Origin: Candidatus Dependentiae bacterium | Lineage (GTDB): Bacteria; Babelota; Babeliae; Babelales; RVW-14 | Assembly: GCA_018266175.1 (NCBI GenBank) | Contig: JAFEAY010000003.1 | Coordinates: 1 to 64,000 of the forward strand | Direction of reading: 5' to 3' | Length of the DNA: 64,000 nucleotides | Shown here: positions 11,101 through 17,367 of the stretch, one piece after another | How positions within the stretch are numbered: position 1 is the first letter of the stretch | How the letters are laid out: each line of letters starts with the position of its first letter | Made by a program: the position numbers and the translations under genes | Notes under the pieces: model-generated | Databases searched by the model: none | Told to the model about the DNA's origin: nothing | What the model saw: the letters and a program-made list of their open reading frames with translations, nothing else

Positions 11101-12088
11101 TACCATGAGACTTGAAGGTGGCAAGCTTACTCCTGAAAAGACCAAAATGATTTTTGATGAGAGTGTTTTAGTTACCTTGGGTGAGGGTGAGTCAACCGTT
11201 ATTATTGATGGTGACGGCAAACTGCTCTTTGACCGTGGCGCACAGTTGAATATTCGTGCAGGTCAACATCTTATTATTGGTCGACTTGATGAACCAACAC
11301 TCCCACCAGATGGCATTGATATTACCCTTGATCGCGAAGCTGAGTGGAACTTGAACGAAGATCTTGATGGTGATGATATTCGAGAAGGCGATGCTCGCTT
11401 GTCGATTATTGGAAGCTCAACCTTTAGCTTGCGTGTTGATGATGAAGCGAAGGTCTATATCGGCAATCAAGGCGTGCTTGAAATGAATGCTTTCTTCAAC
11501 GAACGACTTGAAGTTCCAGGTGTGGTAACCACGTTGGCCTTTGTGAGCAAAGGAACATTAAGTTTTGAAAACGGTGGTCAATTTGTTCTTGGACTCAATA
11601 AAGACTTTGTTAAAACTTTTGTTGATACCAAAAAAGGAATCTTGCAAACCGATGGCTCTGGTATTGCACAATTTGCCGCCAGAAACGACTCGGTAACGGT
11701 TCGTTTGAGCAATGGTTCTTTGATCAATCAAGGAAATGCGTTTGCAGGCCTTGTTCAAGAATCGGATTTATTTATTGGGATTAAGGGTTCATTTACCGGC
11801 AGAGATATAATTCGTCGATTAATGAATCTTGTTCCAACGCTTTCGTTTAGCACCGTGTTCAGAGGTGGTGACTTAAATCAAGGACTTGAGCTGCTGGGTG
11901 GCGAAGGATCGATTCAATCAAAGATGTTTATCGTTCAACTTGATGTAAACGATTTTATTACCAACGACGATGCTGCAGCCGGTTTAGTTGTAGGCTTTAA
12001 TGGCAACGGCAACTTGTTTACGATCGATCAAGCTGGCAATAGAACGGTATCACGTGTGATTGCTGAAGAAGCTGATCTTGAAAAGTAA
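5192..12088 (+). CDS. Giant secreted Asn-rich repeat protein
   Basis: About 2300 residues. ATG 5192 has AGGGG six bases upstream and begins M-R-R followed by a clear signal peptide; ATG 5174, six codons earlier, is the alternative. Three parts are visible. First, about 370 residues of beta-helix-like strands. Second, about 1000 residues (bases 6308-9360) of Asn-rich repeats built on N-S-N-A-I/L with about 36 Cys-Cys pairs. Third, about 900 residues of beta-helix-like sequence with G-G and N-G turns, interrupted near bases 10390-10650 by a basic, coil-like segment. Repeat spacing alternates 11 and 14 residues, which fits hendecad/heptad coiled coil with core Asn, as in stalks of trimeric adhesins. 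No YadA-type anchor or autotransporter barrel is seen at the C-terminus. A surface fibre or adhesin is inference. It lies between the two coil/barrel pairs. Confidence 0.75.
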   Translation: MRRLVSLWLLVYLGVSIVSLSAGFNFSHKDSTVRIGSSKFIINKQIQNWNGTLDHSGSIVGLPISFSDGILTANGTSAIMTGTYDGDSPRKVTFNSGHSLRVDAGAFSPKITVLRGSNRLEGQPLFLNADSINLTHQLSDLTIAIQTALNSNVALNRGSLTLDSNLSMGDDYIFSGSGTINLNRHKLSLGGKQQSLAHQILWNNASDIQLNGPTLLSGRWTFTGSEAHINGNGNVLDLTSGGTLWIRGGTKLYLSGVKLRGVGLGQIVFENKNSRLCLSDVEIEIARNYTVTTGIVYAEGATKIITGNKTLTFSQQGTFSIDQVTVVYDTLTSADTNNIQPLIGASGNPGGKNVASVNSGTICHLDCGLGQQIKNNSNAIISNAVCCRVNSNALLYLNKNNSNAILNLNKKITNNSNAIISNAVCCRVNSNALLYLNKNNSNAILNLNKKITNNSNAIISNAVCCRVNSNALLYLNKNNSNAILNLNKKITNNSNAIIANAVCCRVNSNALLYLNKNTSNTELRLFKNNSDAILKCCKSNSDAILNLNKKITNNSNAIISNAVCCRVNSNALLYLNKNNSNAILNLNKKITNNSNAIIANAVCCRVNSNALLYLNKNTSNTELRLFKNNSDAILKCCKSNSDAILNLNKKITNNSNAIISNAVCCRVNSNALLYLNKNNSNAILNLNKKITNNSNAIIANAVCCRVNSNALLYLNKNTSNAQLRLFKNNSDAILKCCKSNSDAILNLNKKITNNSNAIISNAVCCRVNSNALLYLNKNNSNAILNLNKKITNNSNAIIANAVCCRVNSNALLYLNKNTSNTELRLFKNNSDAILALKKCCSTNAQNITNNSNAIINLVNNSNSTDCCRYNSNAILYLTKNNSNAILALKKCCTTNAQNITNNSNAIINFSSFVTMLPMQNSNAILALKKCCTTNVQNIKNNSNAIISNTICCRVNSQALLYLNKNTSNTELRLFKNNSDAILKCCKNASNSIVDLSRRITNNSNAIISNTICCRVNSQALLYLNKNTSNFSLYMTNNNSNAILALKKCCTTNGQNITNNSNAIINLINNNSANLICCRVNSNAILYLTNNNSNAILALKKCCTTNGQNITNNSNAIINFSSFLSMLPMQNSNAILALKKCCSTNAQNITNNSNAIINLVNNSNSTECCRYNSNAILYLTNNNSNAILNLKKCCTTNVQNITNNSNAIINLVNGNSANMICCRVNSNAILYLTNNNSNAILALKKCCTTNVQNITNNSNAIINCCKNSSNTILHLTTNNSNALLECCKNNSNAILNCCKNSSNTILYLTTNNSNAILNCCKNNSNTLLDCCRENSNALISLFNNVSNTVLYLTNNNSNALLACCKNNSNALLECCKNNSNAIVKLEAELHCCTLVQAPVTTDVLMNCNCIVDPIKVVNVVNTLTIDGQGAWIEFCNPTTPQFIVAAGATVTLQNVTLMRINANTFSLGAGAAIVLGDNVTFELEDDLTLNGEAFTVGGTVDNPFVWTIRGIGGKRRLILTPNAVAGQYITLGFNTLLLQEVELEGVESIAIARGLDAGGTLVVGALGLGGGAEMNLGQNTDATFVVEGNRNSLRMLDTGLALTGFILYSDIFDSELHLTFHLQDPIVGNPSVTFGPDLLFLSSAAGRASIIFDDFWAIVANQNGNSFVTDANAFIGGRNVELNGFPIKQTSADLILDSGLNLRSDQPNAIDQSFIRGPLFRKQPRTHVITALDIRRMREYENMQDNIAASNRPAKPKASSNRERQKQNKHGRKRQTCPYARELAELVAEHDVTRSLAHDAQAHFQAIKNYVQEQINRHKIAKRAFVLPTTFQLEQGGSVVKVENASNNVLIHTGGVGSDFGVDPVNQLNLYLGNNISGDGTVRQGFKDTTLKPNDKIFVRNLNNRIQIQEHFTIQGEIVMTPASELVFEFLDNGKDPVLFFDAAHTSFFDIPKDSLVRFIGRGKVVFGDGFTMRLEGGKLTPEKTKMIFDESVLVTLGEGESTVIIDGDGKLLFDRGAQLNIRAGQHLIIGRLDEPTLPPDGIDITLDREAEWNLNEDLDGDDIREGDARLSIIGSSTFSLRVDDEAKVYIGNQGVLEMNAFFNERLEVPGVVTTLAFVSKGTLSFENGGQFVLGLNKDFVKTFVDTKKGILQTDGSGIAQFAARNDSVTVRLSNGSLINQGNAFAGLVQESDLFIGIKGSFTGRDIIRRLMNLVPTLSFSTVFRGGDLNQGLELLGGEGSIQSKMFIVQLDVNDFITNDDAAAGLVVGFNGNGNLFTIDQAGNRTVSRVIAEEADLEK
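6308..6658 (+). repeat. Three 117-bp tandem coding repeats
   Basis: Units at 6308-6424, 6425-6541 and 6542-6658 each encode 39 residues, arranged as 14 + 11 + 14. They are near identical, with mostly third-base differences, inside the giant gene. Confidence 0.85.
6659..7681 (+). repeat. 300-bp tandem coding repeats (100 residues)
   Basis: Copies start at 6659, 6959, 7259 and 7559 (the last partial) in exact 300-bp register. Each unit is the 39-residue repeat plus a 61-residue block (14+11+11+11+14). After 7681 the tract continues as more diverged units to about 9360. Confidence 0.85.
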
Positions 12089-12129
12089 ATTGAATATTCT
12101 CTTGCAGCAATGCAAAAGGGTTATTTAAT

Positions 12130-12675
12130 ATGAAAAAAGAAGTCAAAAAGAGTAACAGTTTAAGAGGTGGGACTGGTATGGATATTAGAAGCTTATTTGA
12201 AAAGATAGCATGTAAGGCTAGAAACTTACTGGCAACATGCATGCAAAAAAATGTCATGATTGGGCTTTTTGCAACAACGGCTGCGCTGGGGTTTTGTGCA
12301 CACATGTATCTCAAAGATACCGCATCAGATTTTCAAAATCTGCCAGAAGAGTTTCAAGGTACATTCAAAGCGCTTGAAGCTCGTTTGACCCAAACAGAAA
12401 GCAGACTCGGTGACATTAACAGGCTTGAAGAGCATGTCAAAATGACCGAAGCGAAGATTCGAGAAGCTGAAGAAAAACTTAGAATGGCTGAAGATCAACT
12501 GTCAACAGCAGGGCATAAGCTTCAGTACACTGAAAATAAAATCAAAGATATCGAAGCAAAAGTAGACAATCCAGATGGGCTTAACGCTGGTCAAAACAGT
12601 GAACTTGCTCGAGTCGATGATGAAATTCGTAAAGAAGTAAAACGACAAATTAAGTCGATTGAACAAGGAGAGTAA
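12130..12675 (+). CDS. Membrane-anchored coiled-coil protein, copy 2
   Basis: The protein has 181 residues. ATG 12130 has AAAGGG upstream; ATG 12178, preceded by GAGGTGGG, is an alternative start. One membrane segment (about residues 37-58) is followed by a coiled coil opening F-K-A-L-E-A-R-L-T-Q-T-E, matching the start of the coil in the protein at the left edge. It lacks the 42-residue tandem repeats, so the rod is shorter. It ends in D-E-I-R-K-E-V-K-R-Q, again like the first copy. The next gene starts two bases after the stop codon, so the coil and barrel proteins are translationally linked. The function is unknown, and a structural role across the periplasm is inference. Confidence 0.75.
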   Translation: MKKEVKKSNSLRGGTGMDIRSLFEKIACKARNLLATCMQKNVMIGLFATTAALGFCAHMYLKDTASDFQNLPEEFQGTFKALEARLTQTESRLGDINRLEEHVKMTEAKIREAEEKLRMAEDQLSTAGHKLQYTENKIKDIEAKVDNPDGLNAGQNSELARVDDEIRKEVKRQIKSIEQGE

Positions 12676-12676
12676 G

Positions 12677-14227
12677 ATGATGTTTATGCATCGCAAAGAA
12701 AAACTTATTGCGTGTGTGCTTGCTCTTGGCTTGTCTGGGCATTGTGGAGCGAGTAAGAGTGTTGATAACGGTTATGTGCAGGAAAAAATCAAGTCAGAAA
12801 TTAAGCGTCAGCTTTCTGAGCGCTCTTCTGCAGATCATCAACAGCTGAAAAATACCATTCAAAAGAATGTAAATCATGAGCTCAAACGCTCGGGCTATAC
12901 TCCAAAAAAACATAAGCGTCATGGGCATAAAGCGCATCATGCAAAAAAACATGGCAAAAGATATCTCTTGCCTCAGTGGCCTTACTATTCAGCGTTTTAT
13001 GAAAAAAGTGACTTTGTTCAGTTGCTTGCAGATTACAGCATAGCGTCACGCGCTTATGGATCAAGCGGCCGAACCAAGGATTATTCGGTATTACTTTTTG
13101 GTACCGATAAAATTGCGGTTCGCGATATTTTACTCGTGAGCAAGCTTGCTGAAACTGCTAAAATACAAGATGGTGCTGCTGGACCAGCTATTATTACTCC
13201 TGATTCTCCTAGTCACGAAGTTGCCAATTATGCAGCTGTTGCACCGCAACTACTTAACTTTGATGCGTGGGAAAGTCGTTTTGGCGTAGCATTGAATGTT
13301 GCTCGCCACTATTGCCATAATGATTTGTCTGTTGGTATACATATTCCCGTTGTAGGAAAGACCCATCGTATTCGTTTAGCATCAACTCCAACTGCAGCTA
13401 ATATTATTGGCGCTGGTAAAACGCTTCAAGACTTGGTGACTCAAATTCTTCTAGAGAAAAATTCTAGTTTCAACGATCGCACATCAACACAAGTTGGTTT
13501 GGGTGATATCAATGGATACATGAATTTTAATATTCATTCTCGTCATATTGATCGCTTTATTCTTGGTGCACACCTTGTTCTTCCATCGGCTCGCGAAGGT
13601 GATACAGATAAATTGTGGGCACATGACTTAGGTAATGGTGGATTTGTTCAACTGAGTGGTTTCTTTTCAATGTTGTGGGAAAAAAGCTGCTGGTTTAACC
13701 CATACATTCATAGCAAAGCAGGCTATTCATTTGCATCACGCGTAACGCGCCGTATTGCTCAAAAGCTTTCAAAAACAGGCAATGGAACAGCCTTACCAAG
13801 AGAGTTTGTATTAGGCAAAAATTTGCGATTCTTAGCAGATCCTAACGGTTTGTTTACCGAGCCTGATTCAACGATTAAACGTTTTGGAAACAGCGTAACC
13901 AAAATTAAAATTCATCAAGGTCCTGAGTTATTGATTAGACTTGGTAATGCTTTTACCGGAATTTTTGGTAAAGGTGGAGCATTTGATATCCACTACGATT
14001 TGAAAGTAAAAGGGCGCGACTACTTGGGTTCACAACGTAACGGTGAGCAATTTGATGGTTCAAATTTGAACTATGCAACATGGTCAGTTGGACACATTTT
14101 GGGCGCGCAGTACAGCTATCAATTTAGTGATTCATTCCGTACCGGATTTGCAGGATCATATGCGGTTGCTGGAAGAAACTATCCAAAAGAGCTTGCATTT
14201 AACCTTGATTTAAACTTTGAGTTTTAA
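12677..14227 (+). CDS. Outer-membrane beta-barrel-like protein, copy 2
   Basis: About 516 residues from ATG 12677 (AAGGAG upstream inside the end of the previous gene); TTG 12659 would overlap that gene and is less likely. It has a signal peptide, then a charged segment with S-E-I-K-R-Q-L-S-E-R-S-S and a His/Lys-rich stretch (about residues 75-100), then a barrel-like body ending in F-N-L-D-L-N-F-E-F. It is paralogous over its length to 1111-2679, with the same order of conserved blocks. The His/Lys-rich stretch is much longer here than in copy 1. It closes the surface locus and is followed by a strong terminator. Outer-membrane location is well suggested; cargo or function is not visible. 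Confidence 0.75.
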   Translation: MMFMHRKEKLIACVLALGLSGHCGASKSVDNGYVQEKIKSEIKRQLSERSSADHQQLKNTIQKNVNHELKRSGYTPKKHKRHGHKAHHAKKHGKRYLLPQWPYYSAFYEKSDFVQLLADYSIASRAYGSSGRTKDYSVLLFGTDKIAVRDILLVSKLAETAKIQDGAAGPAIITPDSPSHEVANYAAVAPQLLNFDAWESRFGVALNVARHYCHNDLSVGIHIPVVGKTHRIRLASTPTAANIIGAGKTLQDLVTQILLEKNSSFNDRTSTQVGLGDINGYMNFNIHSRHIDRFILGAHLVLPSAREGDTDKLWAHDLGNGGFVQLSGFFSMLWEKSCWFNPYIHSKAGYSFASRVTRRIAQKLSKTGNGTALPREFVLGKNLRFLADPNGLFTEPDSTIKRFGNSVTKIKIHQGPELLIRLGNAFTGIFGKGGAFDIHYDLKVKGRDYLGSQRNGEQFDGSNLNYATWSVGHILGAQYSYQFSDSFRTGFAGSYAVAGRNYPKELAFNLDLNFEF

Positions 14228-14261
14228 AGCTTAAAACTCAGCCGCACCTCTAAATTTACAT

Positions 14262-14298
14262 GAGAACCTGGGAGTATATCCTGGGTTCTCGTTATTTT
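14262..14298 (+). terminator. Rho-independent terminator of surface locus
   Basis: A 12-bp stem (GAGAACC plus inner wobble pairs) with loop GTATA is followed by GTTATTTTT. It separates the surface locus from the ATPase gene. Confidence 0.8.
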
Positions 14299-14404
14299 TA
14301 ACACGAACTTGATGAGCCTAGATTGGGAGTTTTTTGTTTGAGTCGAAGTTATGGTAAACTGGTGAGCGTTTGTTGAAAGGCTGGTAATCCTGAGGAGTGA
14401 GTGC

Positions 14405-16012
14405 GTGAGAAATCTATCATTAAATATCCAGACATTTAGTCAATTGATTGAAGGTGATTGTATTTATATCGATAAAACAGAAATCATTCATAGGTTGATT
14501 AAACAAAGTAAAACTTGCTTTTTCTCGCGTCCTCGTCGCTTTGGAAAATCACTGGTAGTTTCAACACTCGAGTCTATTTTTAGAGGCAAAAAAGAGTTAT
14601 TTGAAAACCTTGCAATAAGTAAAACTGACTACGACTGGAAAGAGTATCCAATTGTTAAGCTTGATTTTGGTACACTTGCTTACGAAAATCCTGATCAATT
14701 AAAATTTTCTTTATGTCTTCAATTAAAGCTGATTGCTCAGGAATATGGAATAGAAGATAATTTCGACTACCTGACAGAACCAAGTAATTTTATTGCTGTA
14801 CTTTTTCCAAAGCTTGCGCGCAATAATAAAATTGTTTTTTTAGTTGACGAGTATGACAAACCAATATTGGATCACATCGAGAACATGCCAGTAGCGCATG
14901 CAATTCGTGATGTGTTGCAAAAATTTTACTCAAGCATCAAGGGTAACGATCAGTATATTCATTTTATGTTTGTAACTGGTGTCAGCAAGTTTTCACAAAC
15001 AGCGCTTTTCTCTGGGTTTAACAATCTAGATGATTTATCGCAACACCCCAAGGCTGCTGAACTTGTTGGGTATACCAAGCAGGAAATTGAGCGCTACTTT
15101 ACGGAGTATCTTGATTGGACTGCAAAGAGCATGGGGTATACGCATGAAGAGTTGATGAATCAAATTTCCCAGTGGTATGATGGATACAGGTTTACACTGG
15201 AAACTGAATTTGAGATGAGTGCTTATGAAAAGAAAACAATTCAAAAAATTTACAGCCCTGTTTCTGTTATGAAATTTCTAGACCGACGACGTTTTTCAAA
15301 TTATTGGTTCGAGACTGGAACGCCAACCTATTTGGTTAAAGCAATGAGAAGCGGTATTCATGATACCAGTTGGATTGATTGTTTTACTTCGATAAAAGTT
15401 GATCCATCAATGTTTGGTTCATTTAACCTTGAAAGAATACCCTTCGATGCCCTTTTATATCAAGCAGGATATTTGACAATCAAGTCTTACGATGAAGAAA
15501 ATAAACTGGTTGAACTTGCATACCCAAATCTTGAATTGAAAAATTCAATGGAATCCTACTTGCTTAGTGCTAAGTGCGACATGAGCGAAACGAGGGTTGC
15601 TCCAGTAATAGCGCAACTTCGCGTTGGATTAAAAGCAGGGGATATTGAGCCGCTGGCAAATGCATTTAAAATCTTGCTTGCAAATGTTCCTTATCAACTT
15701 CATATTGAACAAGAAGGATATTATCATTCTATCTTTCAAACAGCGCTCTGGATTTTGGGTAGCGATGTTCAATCTGAAGTATGTACGGACACGGGACGTG
15801 CCGACTTGGTTGTTCGAACCAACGATCGGATCTTTGTATTTGAATTCAAATTTAATAAGCCGGCACAGGAAGCGATGGATCAGATTCTTGAGAAACGTTA
15901 CTACGAAAAATATCAGCATGAAAGCAAGCCGATTCTTTTGGTTGGTCTTTCCTTTAACTACAAGGCTAAGAAGCTTACTGTTGAGTATCTGACTCAGGCT
16001 ATGAATTTTTGA
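14405..16012 (+). CDS. AAA-ATPase-like protein with PD-(D/E)XK nuclease domain
   Basis: The protein has 535 residues. GTG 14405 has AGGAG seven bases upstream. The N-terminal half is the AAA-ATPase-like domain (PF09820 type): R-P-R-R-F-G-K-S near residues 42-49 acts as Walker A, and F-L-V-D-E-Y-D-K-P-I near 142-151 as Walker B. The C-terminal part (about 455-500) has D-x-x-V followed by F-E-F-K, the PD-(D/E)XK nuclease core (PDDEXK_9 type) that usually ends these proteins. The family is widespread, often multi-copy, and abundant in Bacteroidetes and host-associated bacteria. Its role is unsettled; mobile-element or defence links are suggested in the literature but not shown here. It stands alone between a terminator and a strong hairpin. 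Confidence 0.88.
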   Translation: MRNLSLNIQTFSQLIEGDCIYIDKTEIIHRLIKQSKTCFFSRPRRFGKSLVVSTLESIFRGKKELFENLAISKTDYDWKEYPIVKLDFGTLAYENPDQLKFSLCLQLKLIAQEYGIEDNFDYLTEPSNFIAVLFPKLARNNKIVFLVDEYDKPILDHIENMPVAHAIRDVLQKFYSSIKGNDQYIHFMFVTGVSKFSQTALFSGFNNLDDLSQHPKAAELVGYTKQEIERYFTEYLDWTAKSMGYTHEELMNQISQWYDGYRFTLETEFEMSAYEKKTIQKIYSPVSVMKFLDRRRFSNYWFETGTPTYLVKAMRSGIHDTSWIDCFTSIKVDPSMFGSFNLERIPFDALLYQAGYLTIKSYDEENKLVELAYPNLELKNSMESYLLSAKCDMSETRVAPVIAQLRVGLKAGDIEPLANAFKILLANVPYQLHIEQEGYYHSIFQTALWILGSDVQSEVCTDTGRADLVVRTNDRIFVFEFKFNKPAQEAMDQILEKRYYEKYQHESKPILLVGLSFNYKAKKLTVEYLTQAMNF

Positions 16013-16086
16013 TTCAAACTTTGAGTTTTAAATAGTGATTGAGCTGTTTTTGTTATCAAAAATAGGATATACTTAAAGCAAATTTT

Positions 16087-16132
16087 AAAGTGCCGTTCGC
16101 AGCACAACAGTTGTTGGTGTGAACGGCACTTT
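16087..16132 (+). promoter_or_regulatory. Strong 12-bp hairpin before pgsA
   Basis: AAAGTGCCGTTC (16087-16098) pairs perfectly with GAACGGCACTTT (16121-16132) around a 22-base loop. There is no proper T-run, so it could be a terminator of the ATPase gene or a control element in the pgsA leader. It covers the first possible pgsA start (GTG 16119), which argues for a downstream start. Confidence 0.55.
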
Positions 16133-16166
16133 GCTTATGTTTATAAATTTGCTCGGAGCTTTGCTT

Positions 16167-16715
16167 GTGAATCGGTTATCGGTCTTGCCTAACGTTCTTT
16201 CGGTGCTACGCATCATCCTTACACCACTCTTTTTGGTGACCTTGTTTCAAGGTGAGTGGTCTCTTGTTCTTGCCTTAGTTATCTTTACTATTGCAGCATT
16301 GACCGATACCTTCGATGGCTACTATGCGCGTCGTTACGATGCCTATACCTTCTGGGGTGCGTTTTTGGATCCTATTGCCGACAAAATATTGATTGGTGCT
16401 ACTATTACCGCATTTGCAGTGCTTAATCTTGTTTCATGGTGGGTGGTTTTAATTATTCTGATTCGGGATGTTTTTGTAACGCTGTTACGTCTACAAAAAA
16501 TTGCTCATGGCGGCATGCTTAAAACGAGTATGCTTGCAAAGGTAAAAACAACCGCTCAATTTGTTTCAATCTATTTCTTTTTCATATGTCTTATTGCTCA
16601 GTGGCTGCAAGCACCTGCAGCGTGGTACGATGTTTCGCTTACTCTTGCGCAAACTTGTTTGTATTTAGTTGCAGCATTGACACTCTATTCAGGACTTGAT
16701 TATGTTCGGAAATAA
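16167..16715 (+). CDS. pgsA: CDP-diacylglycerol-glycerol-3-phosphate 3-phosphatidyltransferase
   Basis: This enzyme transfers the phosphatidyl group from CDP-diacylglycerol to glycerol 3-phosphate, giving phosphatidylglycerol phosphate in the inner membrane. The CDP-alcohol phosphotransferase signature D-G-x2-A-R-x8-G-x3-D-x3-D is intact (D-T-F-D-G-Y-Y-A-R ... G-A-F-L-D-P-I-A-D). Several hydrophobic helices follow. GTG 16167 is chosen because GGAG lies eight bases upstream and it gives 182 residues, the usual family length; ATG 16137 and GTG 16119 are longer alternatives and the latter is in a hairpin. It overlaps pgpA by 14 bases, so PGP is made and dephosphorylated by one operon. A second family member is at 31280. 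Confidence 0.88.
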   Translation: MNRLSVLPNVLSVLRIILTPLFLVTLFQGEWSLVLALVIFTIAALTDTFDGYYARRYDAYTFWGAFLDPIADKILIGATITAFAVLNLVSWWVVLIILIRDVFVTLLRLQKIAHGGMLKTSMLAKVKTTAQFVSIYFFFICLIAQWLQAPAAWYDVSLTLAQTCLYLVAALTLYSGLDYVRK

Positions 16716-17175
16716 ATCGCCAATAAGTTATCTGGTAACAACCGGCTTTGGAGTTGGTTATTTGCCTTGGATGCCAGGGACTTGGGCGAGTTTAGTTGCA
16801 GTGGTTTTTTTATTTTTACTACCAGATGTATCATGCTTAGTTCAGCTGGCAATAGTTGCAGCACTTTTAAGCGTAGGATTATTAACGGTTGATCGAGTTC
16901 AACAGGATGCGCAAACTCAAGATCCATCGTGGATTGTCATTGATGAATATTTTGGTATGGCCATTGCAGTCTTGGGTGTTCCCAAGGAGCTTGGCTGGTA
17001 TGCCCTTGCTTTTGTATTATTTCGTTTTTTTGATATAAAAAAAATTTTTCCAATCAATCATTTAGAGCAATTGCCAGGAAGCTGGGGGGTGATGCTGGAT
17101 GATGGCATGGCTGGAATTTTTACCGTGCTGTTGGTCCAAATTTTGATTTATTTGATGAACAGTAGTTTTTTATAA
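16702..17175 (+). CDS. pgpA: Phosphatidylglycerophosphatase A
   Basis: It dephosphorylates phosphatidylglycerol phosphate to phosphatidylglycerol. PgpA hallmarks are visible: G-x-G-x-L-P-x-x-P-G-T-W near residues 17-30, D-E-x-x-G around 80, the F-R-x-F-D-I-x-K-x-x-P segment, and G-x-x-x-M-L-D-D-x-x-A-G near the end, which are the metal- and phosphate-binding parts. About 157 residues, close to family size. ATG 16702 is preferred to TTG 16696; AGGACT precedes it. It overlaps the end of pgsA, the enzyme that makes its substrate. Confidence 0.9.
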   Translation: MFGNKSPISYLVTTGFGVGYLPWMPGTWASLVAVVFLFLLPDVSCLVQLAIVAALLSVGLLTVDRVQQDAQTQDPSWIVIDEYFGMAIAVLGVPKELGWYALAFVLFRFFDIKKIFPINHLEQLPGSWGVMLDDGMAGIFTVLLVQILIYLMNSSFL

Positions 17176-17205
17176 ACAATTACTGTTTTTGTATAAAATT
17201 AAACC

Positions 17206-17364
17206 ATGATAAAAGTAGTATTTCGTGAGCCAATCTCGCTGCTAGAACAAGCATTCAGCTTGCTATGTGGTACAAAAATGAGTATCCTAGAAGCGCAGAT
17301 TGTTCACACAAATAATTATATTCAGATAGTAACACAATTAAGTGCTTGTTCAGGAAAGGAATAG
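17206..17364 (+). CDS. Possible 52-residue small protein before gyrA
   Basis: An ATG-to-TAG frame of 52 codons ends three bases before gyrA and fills most of the pgpA-gyrA gap. The product is mixed amphipathic sequence with F-R-E-P-I-S-L-L-E near the start and no signal peptide. No good ribosome site precedes it, and the gyrA ribosome site (AGGAAAGGAA) overlaps its end. It may be a real small gene or a leader frame coupling translation into gyrA. I do not recognise it. Confidence 0.35.
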   Translation: MIKVVFREPISLLEQAFSLLCGTKMSILEAQIVHTNNYIQIVTQLSACSGKE

Positions 17365-17367
17365 TCA

